NCBI GenBank assembly: GCA_902776665.1
Contig: CACYQZ010000001.1
Location: 1 to 64,000 of the forward strand
Source of the DNA: an uncultured Prevotellaceae bacterium
GTDB lineage: Bacteria > Bacteroidota > Bacteroidia > Bacteroidales > Bacteroidaceae
Direction: 5' to 3'
DNA length: 64,000 nucleotides
Part shown: piece by piece, positions 27,756-36,448 of the stretch
Numbering within the stretch: the stretch's first letter is position 1
How the letters are laid out: each line of letters begins with the position of its first letter
Position numbers and translations under genes: made by a program
The notes under the pieces: model-generated
The model's input: the letters and a program-made list of their open reading frames with translations, nothing else
Database searches by the model: none
What the model was told of the DNA's origin: nothing

Positions 27756-27962
27756 ATGGAAGTACAAGCTATCTTAAAGCAGTCGGGGCGGATTGAAGTG
27801 ACGGTTCAAGACCGCACGATTCGCGACAGGATTTTGTTCTTGAACTCGGAGCAGATGATGGAGTTTGCTCGTCTGTTGGCTGCCGAGGCGGAACGAGTCA
27901 GTAAACTTGCAGGTGCCGCGCCATCGCGCCCGACTGCTATTGAACAATCGTTATTCAATTAG
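27756..27962 (+). CDS. Small hypothetical phage protein
   Basis: A 68-residue protein (MEVQAILKQSGRIEVTVQDRT...) with an AGAAAGGAAAGAG ribosome-binding site. It has a beta-rich first half and a helix ending in a Pro/Ser segment. Its last codons run into the structured RNA candidate. No family recognised. Confidence 0.65.
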   Translation: MEVQAILKQSGRIEVTVQDRTIRDRILFLNSEQMMEFARLLAAEAERVSKLAGAAPSRPTAIEQSLFN

Positions 27963-27986
27963 ACGCCAAACAGCCGTAGGAAGCCC

Positions 27987-28075
27987 GGTGCAGGCAGATG
28001 CCGCCACCCGTGAGGGCGCGGAACTCGCAGAATCCCGAAATAATGCCAAAGAGTCTAGCACCATCTGCTTGCACC
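27987..28075 (+). ncRNA. Candidate structured RNA A
   Basis: GGTGCAGGCAGATG (27987-28000) can pair with CATCTGCTTGCACC (28062-28075) over 14 bp, with one G-T pair. Inside, CCGC-ca-CCC-gtga-GGG-c-GCGG (28001-28021) forms a second hairpin and ACTC/GAGT a third short helix. It lies between two small phage genes, is more GC-rich than the spacers around it, and is followed by ATTTTATTTT. The text GGAAGCCCGGTGCAGG near its 5' side faintly recalls cobalamin-riboswitch sequence, but the rest does not fit. Function unknown. Confidence 0.6.
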
Positions 28076-28109
28076 ATTTTATTTTAACCATCAAACGAAA
28101 GGAAAAACT

Positions 28110-28388
28110 ATGACAGTAAGGAATTTTGAAGAGGCCGCAAAGGCTTTGACTGAGAAGGGCGCGAGGGTGTTCTTCGATGCGATGTCTCTGAATCAGGGAC
28201 AGGTGGAACTGGTGCGTGGGCACAACGAGCAATACGACCTGATTGTGTGGGACGGCTTCGGCAGGGCATACACGAATTCCGACGCCTGTCTGAAGAAGGA
28301 GCAGCTGCTGTTCAAGGACTCGAAGGTGATGCTGGGGAAGCTCTACGAACTGGAGCGCAACGAGAAACTGGACGTTCACATCGAATAA
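28110..28388 (+). CDS. Small hypothetical phage protein
   Basis: A 92-residue protein (MTVRNFEEAAKALTEKGARVFF...) with a good purine-rich ribosome-binding site (ACGAAAGGAAAAA). It sits between two structured-RNA candidates, just before the replication gene. No family recognised. Confidence 0.65.
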   Translation: MTVRNFEEAAKALTEKGARVFFDAMSLNQGQVELVRGHNEQYDLIVWDGFGRAYTNSDACLKKEQLLFKDSKVMLGKLYELERNEKLDVHIE

Positions 28389-28392
28389 TACT

Positions 28393-28509
28393 GGGGCCAG
28401 CCACGCCCGGACGGGTTGGCGGTCGTACTTCGAACTTTCTGTGAGATTTCCAGTTCTCGTGTCGCTTCGGAGTATTCCTGAGAGGCCGCCTTCCCCGTCC
28501 TTTTGCCCC
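28393..28509 (+). ncRNA. Candidate structured RNA B, five nested helices
   Basis: Five collinear pairings enclose one another: GGGGC 28393-28397 with GCCCC 28505-28509; GGACGGG 28409-28415 with CCCGTCC 28494-28500; GGCGG 28418-28422 with CCGCC 28486-28490; TACTTCGAA 28426-28434 with TTCGGAGTA 28466-28474 (one G-T pair); GTGAGA 28441-28446 with TCTCGT 28455-28460. The result is one long interrupted hairpin of about 117 nt filling the space between two genes. The outer GCCCC could instead pair with GGGG at 28520-28523, a switch-like alternative. It precedes the primase-helicase promoter and start. Confidence 0.68.
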
Positions 28510-28531
28510 AACGAAAATCGGGGTAATTTTG
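28502..28531 (+). promoter_or_regulatory. Promoter of the primase-helicase gene
   Basis: TTTG at 28502-28505, an 18-bp spacer and TAATTTTG at 28524-28531. The spacer contains the GCCCC/GGGG pairing segment of RNA B, so promoter and RNA structure overlap. Confidence 0.65.
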
Positions 28532-28569
28532 CCCCGTCGAATTGAAAATCAGAAACATTTGTAAAACTT

Positions 28570-31569
28570 ATGATTAGGAAGGAAGACATTTCGTCGAGAA
28601 CCAGCAAGGGACTCGACATTATTCGCCACCTCTACCCCGACGCAGGTAGGGTGATTGACAGCGGCAACTTGAAGCAGGCTTTCAAGGTGCGAAACGAGCG
28701 CACACCGAGCGCCCACCTGAAGGAGTACGAACTGTGGTGGGTGGTGACGGACTTCGGCGACGATCAGCGCGGCCACAACCCCATCAGTCTGTGGATGAGG
28801 GAAAAGAACCTCGGTTTCAACGAGGCTTGCATCGACATCAACACGGAGTTGATGTTGGGTCTGGGCGACATCAAGGCCGACGTGAATCAGCCGAGGTTTG
28901 AAAAGGGCCTCGACGCGTCGCCGGACATGAAGGAGGGCGAATGGTATTACGAACTAAACGAGAAATTCACGCAGAAGGAGTTGGAAACAATGGGCCCGAC
29001 GGTGAAGCAGGAGCACGTCGATGCGCTGCACTGGTATTCGGTGAAGTGGGTAGGCAAGTGTAAGGACAGGAAGATTACGAAGAAATTTTCCACCGACACC
29101 TACCCTATTTTCATGCGCGAATGTACGCACGTGGTCGATGGCGAGACGCGGAAATTCTTCAAGAAATACGAACCGCTGTGCTTCGACAAGCAGTATAGAT
29201 TCATGTATATTGGCTCGAAGCCTCGCGACTTCATCAATGGCCTTTCGGAACTGAAGGCCGACCACGCGAAACTCAACGAGAAGAAGCGTTCGGAGTGGGA
29301 AAGCGACCCACTGAAAGAGGGCAAGCCCTACAAGGAGCAGAAATTGGAGCAGGCGGTGATTTGCTCGGGCGAGCGCGACGCGCTCTGTGCGAAGAGCCTC
29401 GGCTACGCGCCGCTGTGGTTGAACTCGGAGACTGCCGAACTGGAAACGTCGCAGTATCGCGACGTGATGAAGGTGGTGGAACACCTCTACAACATTCCCG
29501 ACAAAGACGAGACGGGCATCAAGCGCGGTCGCGAGGTGGCACTGCGCTATCCTGAGATTCGCACGATATGGTTGCCGGAGCGTTTCGAGCGGTTCCGCGA
29601 TGCGCGTGGCCGTTTCCGCAAGGATTTCCGCGACTGGTTGGAAATGCAGGACGCGCCCAGTCAGGCGATGAAGACACTCGTGGGCCAGGCGTTGCCAGCG
29701 AAGTTCTGGGAGGAGCGCACGAAGAAGAAAACCGAAGAGACGAGTTTCAGCATCAATTCGGCGTGTCTGCAATATTTCCTGCGCCTGCAGGGCTTTTATA
29801 AATTGAAAGACAAAGAGGCGAACAAAGTCGATTTCGTGCGGATTCGCAGCAATCGCGTCGAGAAGGTGACCACCGACGACATCACCGAGTTTCTCATCAA
29901 CTGGGCTTCGGGCGACGAGAAGCGCAGCCCATTCTCGGAAATGCCGAGCGACGTGCAGGCCATCGACGTGCAGAACCTCATCATCGACTCGCCGCGCACC
30001 TCGCCGTCGGCTATATCGAAACTCTCATCGGTTGAACTCGACTTCTGCAACTACACGCCGACAACGCAGCTGTTCTTCTTCCAAGACAACACCGTGCGCG
30101 TGAGTGCCGACGGAATCGAGGTGTTCGACCGAGGCTCTGCCATCGAACTGAAACGCTACGTGTGGGAAGAGAACATCATCAAGCACCCCTTCAAGCACCT
30201 CGACGCGATGTTTGAGATTGTCCGCGAGGAAACCGAAGACGGCAAGGCCTTCTACGACATCAAGGTGAAGGAGGCGCGGAGCAAGGTGTTCGGCTACCTC
30301 ATCAACAGCAGCCGCCTACACTGGCGCAGGGAGTTGGAGGAGTTACTCGAAGACAAAGAGGTGGAAGAGCGCCGCGCCTACATCGACGCGCACCGCTTCA
30401 CCATCGACAGCGAGACACTGACCCCGAAGGAGATCCTGGACCAAAAGCAGTCGCTCATCAACAAGATTTTTGCTATTGGCTACATGCTGCACGGATTCAA
30501 AGACCCGTCGCGAGCGTGGGCGCCCATGGCCATGGACTGGAAAATCGGCGACGACGGCGAGTGTAATGGCCGCAGCGGTAAGTCGTTCCTGTTCTCGCAG
30601 GTGCTGCCCCACTTCATGCAGACCGTCATCATTCCCGGACGCAACCCGAAGACACTGGAGAACCCCCACCTGTTCGACCGCGTGAACCGCCACACGGGCA
30701 TGGTGCTGTTCGACGACTGCATGAAGGGTATCAAAATGAATGGCTTTTACGACATCATCACGGGCAACATGGTGGTGAACCCGAAGAACAACCAGTCGTA
30801 CAACATTCCTTTCACGGAGTCGCCGAAACTGGCGTTCACGACGAACTACGTGCCCAACGACTTCGACGCCTCGACCGATGCGCGTATGATATACATGGTG
30901 TTCTCGGACTACTACCACCACATTTCGGGCGACGAGCAGAACAACTACGAGCGGAACTGGTCGATTCGCGACGACTTCGGCAAGTCGCTGTTCGGTGTCG
31001 ATTACACCGATGACGAATGGAACGCCGATTTCAATTTCCTCTTGCAGTGTGAGCAGTTCTATCTCTCGACGCTCGCCACTGGCGACAAGATTCTGCCACC
31101 GATGGACAACATCATTCTGAGGAAGAAGAAGCAGGAAATGAGCGGCAACTTCGAGCAGTGGGCAGAGTCATACTTCCATCCGCTGTGCGTGGAGCACCTC
31201 GACAGGGTAATTCCCGTGAAGGAGGCGCTCGACGACTTCCGCCTGATGAGCGGCTTGAAAGATATGACATCGAACTCGTTCACGCGCAAACTGCGCTCGT
31301 TCGCTCGCTACTGCAAGTATATCGAAGAAATGAACCCCTACGACCTTTGCACCACGAAGCCCGACCGAGGCAAGCAGAACGGCCGCATCTTGAAGCGGTT
31401 GAAAGACGGATTTGGCAACAGCATCGGCAGTGCGGTGGATCATTTCTATATGAAGACCAACAAGGAAGTGTATCTTCAGCTGAAGCGCGAATACGAAGCG
31501 CAGGAGCGCACGCTGGACGATGCCGGACTGGTGCCGCCGGACACTGAGGATAGCGACCTACCCTACTAA
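28570..31569 (+). CDS. Phage DNA primase-helicase (TOPRIM plus SF3)
   Basis: A 999-residue replication protein. The N-terminal third holds a TOPRIM-like nucleotidyl-transfer domain: the strand-plus-loop VICSGERDALCAKSLGYAPLWLN (GERDA carries the key Glu) fits toprim primases. The C-terminal third has a superfamily 3 helicase: Walker A NGRSGKS in DDGECNGRSGKSFLF, Walker B GMVLFDDCMKG, and motif C-like PKLAFTTNYVPNDF followed by RMIYMVFSDYYH. Such fused enzymes start and drive theta or displacement replication of phages and plasmids. It has its own promoter, a terminator, and an inverted-repeat array just downstream. Confidence 0.88.
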   Translation: MIRKEDISSRTSKGLDIIRHLYPDAGRVIDSGNLKQAFKVRNERTPSAHLKEYELWWVVTDFGDDQRGHNPISLWMREKNLGFNEACIDINTELMLGLGDIKADVNQPRFEKGLDASPDMKEGEWYYELNEKFTQKELETMGPTVKQEHVDALHWYSVKWVGKCKDRKITKKFSTDTYPIFMRECTHVVDGETRKFFKKYEPLCFDKQYRFMYIGSKPRDFINGLSELKADHAKLNEKKRSEWESDPLKEGKPYKEQKLEQAVICSGERDALCAKSLGYAPLWLNSETAELETSQYRDVMKVVEHLYNIPDKDETGIKRGREVALRYPEIRTIWLPERFERFRDARGRFRKDFRDWLEMQDAPSQAMKTLVGQALPAKFWEERTKKKTEETSFSINSACLQYFLRLQGFYKLKDKEANKVDFVRIRSNRVEKVTTDDITEFLINWASGDEKRSPFSEMPSDVQAIDVQNLIIDSPRTSPSAISKLSSVELDFCNYTPTTQLFFFQDNTVRVSADGIEVFDRGSAIELKRYVWEENIIKHPFKHLDAMFEIVREETEDGKAFYDIKVKEARSKVFGYLINSSRLHWRRELEELLEDKEVEERRAYIDAHRFTIDSETLTPKEILDQKQSLINKIFAIGYMLHGFKDPSRAWAPMAMDWKIGDDGECNGRSGKSFLFSQVLPHFMQTVIIPGRNPKTLENPHLFDRVNRHTGMVLFDDCMKGIKMNGFYDIITGNMVVNPKNNQSYNIPFTESPKLAFTTNYVPNDFDASTDARMIYMVFSDYYHHISGDEQNNYERNWSIRDDFGKSLFGVDYTDDEWNADFNFLLQCEQFYLSTLATGDKILPPMDNIILRKKKQEMSGNFEQWAESYFHPLCVEHLDRVIPVKEALDDFRLMSGLKDMTSNSFTRKLRSFARYCKYIEEMNPYDLCTTKPDRGKQNGRILKRLKDGFGNSIGSAVDHFYMKTNKEVYLQLKREYEAQERTLDDAGLVPPDTEDSDLPY

Positions 31570-31626
31570 GACCGTGAAACAATGCCTGATTGATAAGTGA
31601 AACTTAAAAACAAATGTTTCTGCCGG

Positions 31627-31665
31627 GCGGCGTGGCTGGATTTTGACCAGTCGCGCCGCTTTTTT
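31627..31665 (+). terminator. Terminator after the primase-helicase gene
   Basis: GCGGCGTGGCTGG (31627-31639) pairs with CCAGTCGCGCCGC (31647-31659) with two non-Watson-Crick positions, followed by six T. Confidence 0.82.
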
Positions 31666-31756
31666 ATAGCATTTTCTTGACGTCAGGAAAATGGTTGGCA
31701 CCCTCTTTCCGGGCACGGGGCTCGAACTCCTTCCCATTCCCAACCAAATGTTTGCG

Positions 31757-32012
31757 AAAAAAAGTGCAACATTTGAAACTTTGTTGAAAAAAATCTGCAA
31801 AAATGCCGATAAACACGAAAAAGTAAGTCTGTTACATTTTCTGTTACACTTTTTTTTTAGGTGAAAAAAGTGAAACAAAAAGTGCAACAAGAAGATAAGT
31901 ATGGAGGTCGTGTTGCAGTTTCAAATGTTGCAGTGTTTCACTTTTGTTTTGTCGTAAGTTATTGATTTTCAACTGATTACGTTAAAAATTCTAAATGTTG
32001 CACTTTTTTTTC
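31757..32012. repeat. Inverted-repeat array, candidate phage replication origin
   Basis: This AT-rich 256-bp gene-free stretch contains three perfect inverted pairs: an 18-bp one (31757-31774 with 31993-32010, core AAGTGCAACATTT), a 16-bp one (TGCAACATTTGAAACT 31765-31780 with 31917-31932), and a 12-bp one (AAAAGTGAAACA 31866-31877 with 31934-31945). Further TGTTGCA copies lie at 31911 and 31926, and TGTTACA variants near 31830. Repeats of GTGCAACA and GTGAAACA in both directions next to a replicative helicase gene look like initiator-binding iterons. Confidence 0.65.
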
Positions 32013-32044
32013 AAAATCAGCTATTTTCAAAAAAAAAAAATTTT

Positions 32045-32052
32045 TAACTTTG
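32045..32052 (+). promoter_or_regulatory. Minus-7 box upstream of the 32088 gene
   Basis: TAACTTTG follows a long A-run that could act as curved DNA. No clear TTTG minus-33 element is present. Confidence 0.55.
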
Positions 32053-32087
32053 CAAAAACTTACGAACAACTCAACCCAAACAGAAGA

Positions 32088-32651
32088 ATGGAAACGACCG
32101 AAAGACCCTACATTTACCTGCCGCTTGAGCCTCGGCTGCACGACGTTCTGCGCCACGAGGCGAAGCCGCTCAGCGACGGCCTGCTGCTCGATGGCGAGTC
32201 GATGCTGTGCAAGTTCATCATCAACCGCGTGGAGCCGACGCTGTTTCCGCCGAAGTTGGCCGGTGGTGGCGACACGCTGAAACTCTACCTGCCGGTGAGC
32301 GACGGCAACCGCCACACCTACACGAAATACTACCTGACGCTCTCGCCGTTCCATCGCGAGCAGATCCAGGAAGAAGTAAAGCTGTTCTTGAAGTTGCGCT
32401 GCTGGCAGTGGGACGTCGAGGCGCGTTCGATGGGCTACGGCGAAAAACAAATTGTGGAATCGTTCTGCTCGGCGTACGGGATGCGCCAGTCGGAGGACCG
32501 CCACGAAATGGTGAAGAAAATCATGTATCGTCAGCGTCGGAACATTCGCGAGGAGATTGCACGGCACATCGCCACGACCCACCTCGGCAACCAGCCGCGA
32601 CGGTCGCGCTCGAAACCGCCTCGCACGCCGGAACTGCAACTTTTTTCCTGA
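32088..32651 (+). CDS. Hypothetical phage protein, start of late region
   Basis: A 187-residue basic protein (METTERPYIYLPLEPRLHD...). The second half is helical and Arg/Lys-rich, including LKLRCWQWDVEARSMGYGEKQ and a final RRSRSKPPRTPE tail, which suggests nucleic-acid contact. ATG 32088 is chosen because the TAACTTTG box lies just upstream; an in-frame start at 31995 would sit before it. It could be a late-gene regulator, but I recognise no family. Confidence 0.65.
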   Translation: METTERPYIYLPLEPRLHDVLRHEAKPLSDGLLLDGESMLCKFIINRVEPTLFPPKLAGGGDTLKLYLPVSDGNRHTYTKYYLTLSPFHREQIQEEVKLFLKLRCWQWDVEARSMGYGEKQIVESFCSAYGMRQSEDRHEMVKKIMYRQRRNIREEIARHIATTHLGNQPRRSRSKPPRTPELQLFS

Positions 32652-32723
32652 AATCAAAAAATTTTTGCATCATTAAAACGCGGAATCGCACATATTTTTA
32701 TCGCATAAAAACAGAAAAACGCT

Positions 32724-33152
32724 ATGGCACACTACAACGACCCACACGCCGAGATTTGCCACGTCGGATTCATTCCGATTTCGATGGCAGAGTTGAAAAC
32801 GAAAATCGGTTCACCACAGATCGATGTCGAACTTCGCGGACTGATGGTGAACCCGCGTCCGCAGTCGGCCACGTTCACAGAGCGACAGGCCGCCAGTGGG
32901 CAGTATGTCGAGCAGGAAATGGAATCGGTGTTCACGTCGGACGAAGCCGAATTTGTCGAGCGGTTCCGCTCGATGGCCGAGGAAGACTGCATCGTTTTCG
33001 TCGAATACACCAACGGCAAGGTGCTGGTGGTGGGAACAGAACTGGCGCCGGTTCGGCTCGCCATCGAGCAGTCGGGAACGCCGAAGACGCTGCGCCTTTC
33101 GTTCAAGCGCAACAGTCCGGAATTTGCTAAGGTTCTGCAGTCCTTGACATAA
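32724..33152 (+). CDS. Hypothetical phage protein
   Basis: A 142-residue protein (MAHYNDPHAEICHVGFIPI...), alpha/beta in pattern, ending just before the head-gene promoter. Phage proteins of this size before the head operon are often head-tail connector or assembly proteins. Nothing in the sequence decides it. Confidence 0.65.
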   Translation: MAHYNDPHAEICHVGFIPISMAELKTKIGSPQIDVELRGLMVNPRPQSATFTERQAASGQYVEQEMESVFTSDEAEFVERFRSMAEEDCIVFVEYTNGKVLVVGTELAPVRLAIEQSGTPKTLRLSFKRNSPEFAKVLQSLT

Positions 33153-33174
33153 TTATATATAGGCCGTAATTTTG
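33144..33174 (+). promoter_or_regulatory. Promoter of the head-gene operon
   Basis: TTGACAT at 33144-33150 and TAATTTTG at 33167-33174 (then GCAGCCG as at rpsA) form a strong promoter that overlaps the end of the preceding gene. Confidence 0.65.
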
Positions 33175-33199
33175 CAGCCGAAACTTAAACTGCAAGATT

Positions 33200-34111
33200 A
33201 TGGCATATTCCAAGCTATACCACACCCTTCTGTCAAGTAAGTTTTTCCTTGACCTTCGTCAGGTCGAGGCCCTGTCGGTGCTGGTCGATAAGTTTCTGCG
33301 TCACGACGTGGACGACTTTTCGGCCCAGCCCTACTCGGCCAACCATCGGCTTGAGGTGAAGAAGATAGACGCTGCGCTGGCGCAGTCGGTCGAGGGTGGC
33401 CAAGGTGACGCCCAAGTGGTGGCGGTGATTCCGCTGATTGGCACGATGATTAAGTACGGCACGTGGTGTAACCACGGTGCCAACGAGATTGCCGAGGCCA
33501 TCGACGAGGCGGCTGCCGACGCCCGTGTGTGTGGCATCGTGCTCGAAGTGGACAGTGGCGGTGGTTCGGTCGATGCGATTGCACCGCTGATTGGTGCGAT
33601 TCAACGTGCGCAGGCGAAAGGCAAGCCTGTGGTGGCATCGTGCGACCTGTGCGCCTCGGCAGCCTACTACGTGGCGTGCCACTGCGACGAGGTGATGGCG
33701 ACCAACTCGATTTCGTCGGAGTTCGGTTCGATTGGCGTGATGATGTCGTTCGCCGACTACTCGAAATACTACGAGTCGGAGGGCATCAAGGTTCACACCA
33801 TCTACTCGAACCTCTCGAACTACAAGAACCAGCCGTTTGAACTGGCGCGTGAGGGCAAATACGACCTGATCAAGACCGAGCAGCTCGACCCTCTGGCGCA
33901 GAAGTTCCAAGAGGCTGTTCGCGAGCGTCGCGCCGGAAAACTCGACGAGAAGGTGGAAGGCATTCTCGCCGGTCGCGTGTTCTTCGCCGAGGAAAGCCTG
34001 GCGAATGGTTTGATTGACTCGATTGGCTCGCTTGAAAAGGCCGTCGCTCGCTGTCGCGAACTGGTGGCCGAAGCCAATATCAACGATTTTATTCACTCTT
34101 CTAATCTTTAA
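33200..34111 (+). CDS. S49-family phage head maturation protease
   Basis: A 303-residue SppA/ClpP-fold peptidase. VVAVIPLIGTMIKYG is the first core strand; LEVDSGGGSVDAIAPL is the oxyanion region; CDLCASAAYYVACHCDEVMA carries the likely nucleophile Ser in ASAAYY; SSEFGSIGVM follows. Phage S49 proteases trim scaffold and capsid during head assembly, consistent with the capsid gene next door. It is separated from that gene by a TTAATTG repeat. Confidence 0.9.
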   Translation: MAYSKLYHTLLSSKFFLDLRQVEALSVLVDKFLRHDVDDFSAQPYSANHRLEVKKIDAALAQSVEGGQGDAQVVAVIPLIGTMIKYGTWCNHGANEIAEAIDEAAADARVCGIVLEVDSGGGSVDAIAPLIGAIQRAQAKGKPVVASCDLCASAAYYVACHCDEVMATNSISSEFGSIGVMMSFADYSKYYESEGIKVHTIYSNLSNYKNQPFELAREGKYDLIKTEQLDPLAQKFQEAVRERRAGKLDEKVEGILAGRVFFAEESLANGLIDSIGSLEKAVARCRELVAEANINDFIHSSNL

Positions 34112-34123
34112 TTGTTAATTGTT

Positions 34124-35641
34124 ATGGGAAATTTCAAAGAAGTTGTTGCCTCGGTGCTGATGTTCTTTGGCATTTCGGCTTTTTCTAAAGTCGATGGCAA
34201 GAGCACGCTCACCGATGAGCAGAAAAAGCAGCTCACCGAGAAGTTCGGTGAGAAGTTTGTCAATGCCTTCCTCGCTGAACTGGCCAAGGCCGAAGAAAGC
34301 GGTGAGACATTCGACGAGTTGGTGACCGCCGAAATGCGCCTTCGCCTCGAAGCCCAGCAGGCCGAGATGGACCGACTTCGCGCACAGGCACAGGAACTGC
34401 AGAAGACCAACGCGACGCTGCAGGCTACCATCAAGAAACTCGAGGGCGAGCCTGCCAACGACGGCGGCAAGGCCGTGACCGTGAACGAGTTCGAGGCCGA
34501 ACTGAAGAAGAACGGCATCGATTTGTCGATGAAGCACAACCGCTTCCTCGCCGACTACCTGCAGGGCAAAGTCTCGGCAGCCTACAGCGGCGACGACACC
34601 ATCGACACGCAGGAACTCAAGCAGGAGTTCGGCAAGTATGTCGATAACAACCGCATGGAAATCATGAAGTCGTTGCTCGGCACCACCGAATCGACGGCCT
34701 ACATGACCACCATCATGACCGACAAGACCGAGGTTCGCGCCCAGCACGCCCACATCACCTCGGTGCTGCAGCAGTTCGTTCCGAAGTGGACGCCTGCCGG
34801 AAAGTCGAAGTTCACGCCGCTCGTCATCAAGAACTACAAGTGCAAAATCAATGTCTCCATCATTCCGTCGGACATCATGGAAGACATTCTGGGCTACCTC
34901 TACGACGAGCAGGCAGCCACGCTCCAGTCGATGCCGGTGGTGCGCTACATCCTCTACCAGCTCATCTTCCCGAAACTCAACGAGGAGCGCGAGACCGCTC
35001 TTGCCGTTGGTAAGTTCGTGGAGGTGCAGCCCGACGGAAAGGGCAACTACTCGGCCTCGAAGCCCGAGGAGACGATGGACGGCTACCTGACGCAGCTCGT
35101 CAAGCTCTACAACGACGACGACGAAGCCATCACGTGGCTGCAGAAGGGCACGGCCATCACCGACGAGAACGTGCTGACCGTCATCGACGCTGCCGTTCAG
35201 GAGGTGAAGCCGCTCTACAAGCGTCAGAAACTCACCGTCCACACCGACCCCGACCTCATTCTGAAGTATCAGAAGGCCTACCGCGAGAAGTATCCTTGGC
35301 TGAAGAACGAAGACGGCGACAACCGCGTGAAGATCGACTTCACGAACTTCACCTTCGCACCGCTCGAAGGTATGCGCGGAACGGGCTGCTTCTTCATCAC
35401 GCCGAAGGAGAACTTCAAGCACCTGATGTCGAAAGACCCGAAGGCCATCACCCTGCGCTTCCAGGAGGTCGATTACGAAGTGAAAATCTTCGGCGAGTGG
35501 TGGGAAGGCACGGGCTTCTGGCTCAAAGAGGCCATCTTCGCCTACATCGCTCCCGACTACGCTTCGGGTGGCAACGGCGACAACGCTGGCGACGACACTG
35601 GCGACGACACTGGCGACGACAACAACGGCGACGGCGTCTAA
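34124..35641 (+). CDS. Major capsid protein with N-terminal scaffold region
   Basis: A 505-residue protein. About residues 30-120 form a Glu/Lys/Gln-rich coiled-coil segment like a scaffolding delta domain, which the upstream S49 protease may remove. The rest is globular (KSKFTPLVIKNYKCKINVSI, LQSMPVVRYILYQLIFPKLN, FTNFTFAPLEGMRGTGCFFIT) with HK97-type capsid character by position and size. It ends in an acidic repeat of GDDTGDD units. ATG 34124 follows the TTAATTG repeat; an in-frame start 12 bp earlier lies in that repeat. Capsid identity is inferred from context. Confidence 0.75.
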   Translation: MGNFKEVVASVLMFFGISAFSKVDGKSTLTDEQKKQLTEKFGEKFVNAFLAELAKAEESGETFDELVTAEMRLRLEAQQAEMDRLRAQAQELQKTNATLQATIKKLEGEPANDGGKAVTVNEFEAELKKNGIDLSMKHNRFLADYLQGKVSAAYSGDDTIDTQELKQEFGKYVDNNRMEIMKSLLGTTESTAYMTTIMTDKTEVRAQHAHITSVLQQFVPKWTPAGKSKFTPLVIKNYKCKINVSIIPSDIMEDILGYLYDEQAATLQSMPVVRYILYQLIFPKLNEERETALAVGKFVEVQPDGKGNYSASKPEETMDGYLTQLVKLYNDDDEAITWLQKGTAITDENVLTVIDAAVQEVKPLYKRQKLTVHTDPDLILKYQKAYREKYPWLKNEDGDNRVKIDFTNFTFAPLEGMRGTGCFFITPKENFKHLMSKDPKAITLRFQEVDYEVKIFGEWWEGTGFWLKEAIFAYIAPDYASGGNGDNAGDDTGDDTGDDNNGDGV

Positions 35642-35734
35642 AATCTCTCTACATGGGGCGGCGCTGGTACTGCCCACGTCGTTCCCCATGATTTCTATCC
35701 AAAGATTTCCAAAACATTCAAAACTGTAAACAAT

Positions 35735-36301
35735 ATGGCAGCTTACACACAAGTATCTGTTCCGAAACAGAGCAACAATCAGGGTCTTGCCAACGGTAAG
35801 AAGAACGTCATCATCGTCTTCGACTTCGACAAGACCAAGACATACGAGCGCGACGAAAAGGGTGTCACCGTCACCCAACTCGAATTCGTCACGGGCTACA
35901 CTCCCATCGGCATCTTCGTCGATGAATCCTCTATCGAGGCTGGCGACGCTGTGGGCGGCGAGAACTACGGTCGTGGCTACAACCACAACTTCAAGTTCAA
36001 CCACCCGGGCGACGACCTCGCCTTCGCCGAGTTCAAGGCCAACAACATCAACGGTTCGCTGGGCGTCATCTACGTGCCGTGCGACTCGTCGAAGCCCTGC
36101 AAGGTGTATGGCACACCCTGTCAGCCGCTGAAGATGACGAAGGCCGACGAGGTCGATACGAAGGAGAACAACCGCCAAGAGGTGGAACTGGCCACCGACT
36201 CGCTGACGTGGCCGGTGGGTCGCATCGCCAAGTCGCTCGTGCCCGTCACCGACAACATCGAGATCAACGAGTATCTCGGCCTCGACAACTGCGGTGTCTA
36301 A
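35735..36301 (+). CDS. Phage structural protein, possible major tail or head protein
   Basis: A 188-residue, beta-rich protein (MAAYTQVSVPKQSNNQGLANGKKN...) lying after the capsid gene and before a terminator. Size and beta-pattern suit a major tail tube or capsid decoration protein. No diagnostic motif is visible. Confidence 0.65.
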   Translation: MAAYTQVSVPKQSNNQGLANGKKNVIIVFDFDKTKTYERDEKGVTVTQLEFVTGYTPIGIFVDESSIEAGDAVGGENYGRGYNHNFKFNHPGDDLAFAEFKANNINGSLGVIYVPCDSSKPCKVYGTPCQPLKMTKADEVDTKENNRQEVELATDSLTWPVGRIAKSLVPVTDNIEINEYLGLDNCGV

Positions 36302-36368
36302 CATCGGTTTCATGTTGTAATTTTTTCAGATAGATTTTTTTGAATTTATTTTTAGGTTAGTGTCAATG

Positions 36369-36400
36369 AAGCCCCGAGCCGTGAGGTTCAGGGCTTTTTT
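36369..36400 (+). terminator. Terminator of the head operon
   Basis: AAGCCCCGAGCC (36369-36380) pairs with GGTTCAGGGCTT (36385-36396) through two G-T type positions, then a T-run. Confidence 0.85.
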
Positions 36401-36412
36401 CGTGCGTGTCCT

Positions 36413-36442
36413 TTTGCAACTGCAATTTAACATTTACCTTTG
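36413..36442 (+). promoter_or_regulatory. Promoter of candidate RNA C
   Basis: TTTG at 36413-36416, 18 bp, TACCTTTG at 36435-36442, starting just after the head-operon terminator. Confidence 0.7.
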
Positions 36443-36448
36443 CCGATG

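Noticed and set aside
27963..28085. Cobalamin riboswitch
   Set aside because: Only a short piece of text resembles it; the conserved core and the 3' box are not found.
31690..31740. tRNA-like 3' end on the minus strand (GTTCGAGCC)
   Set aside because: The T-loop-like sequence has only two matched stem pairs, and no acceptor, D-arm or anticodon arm can be drawn.
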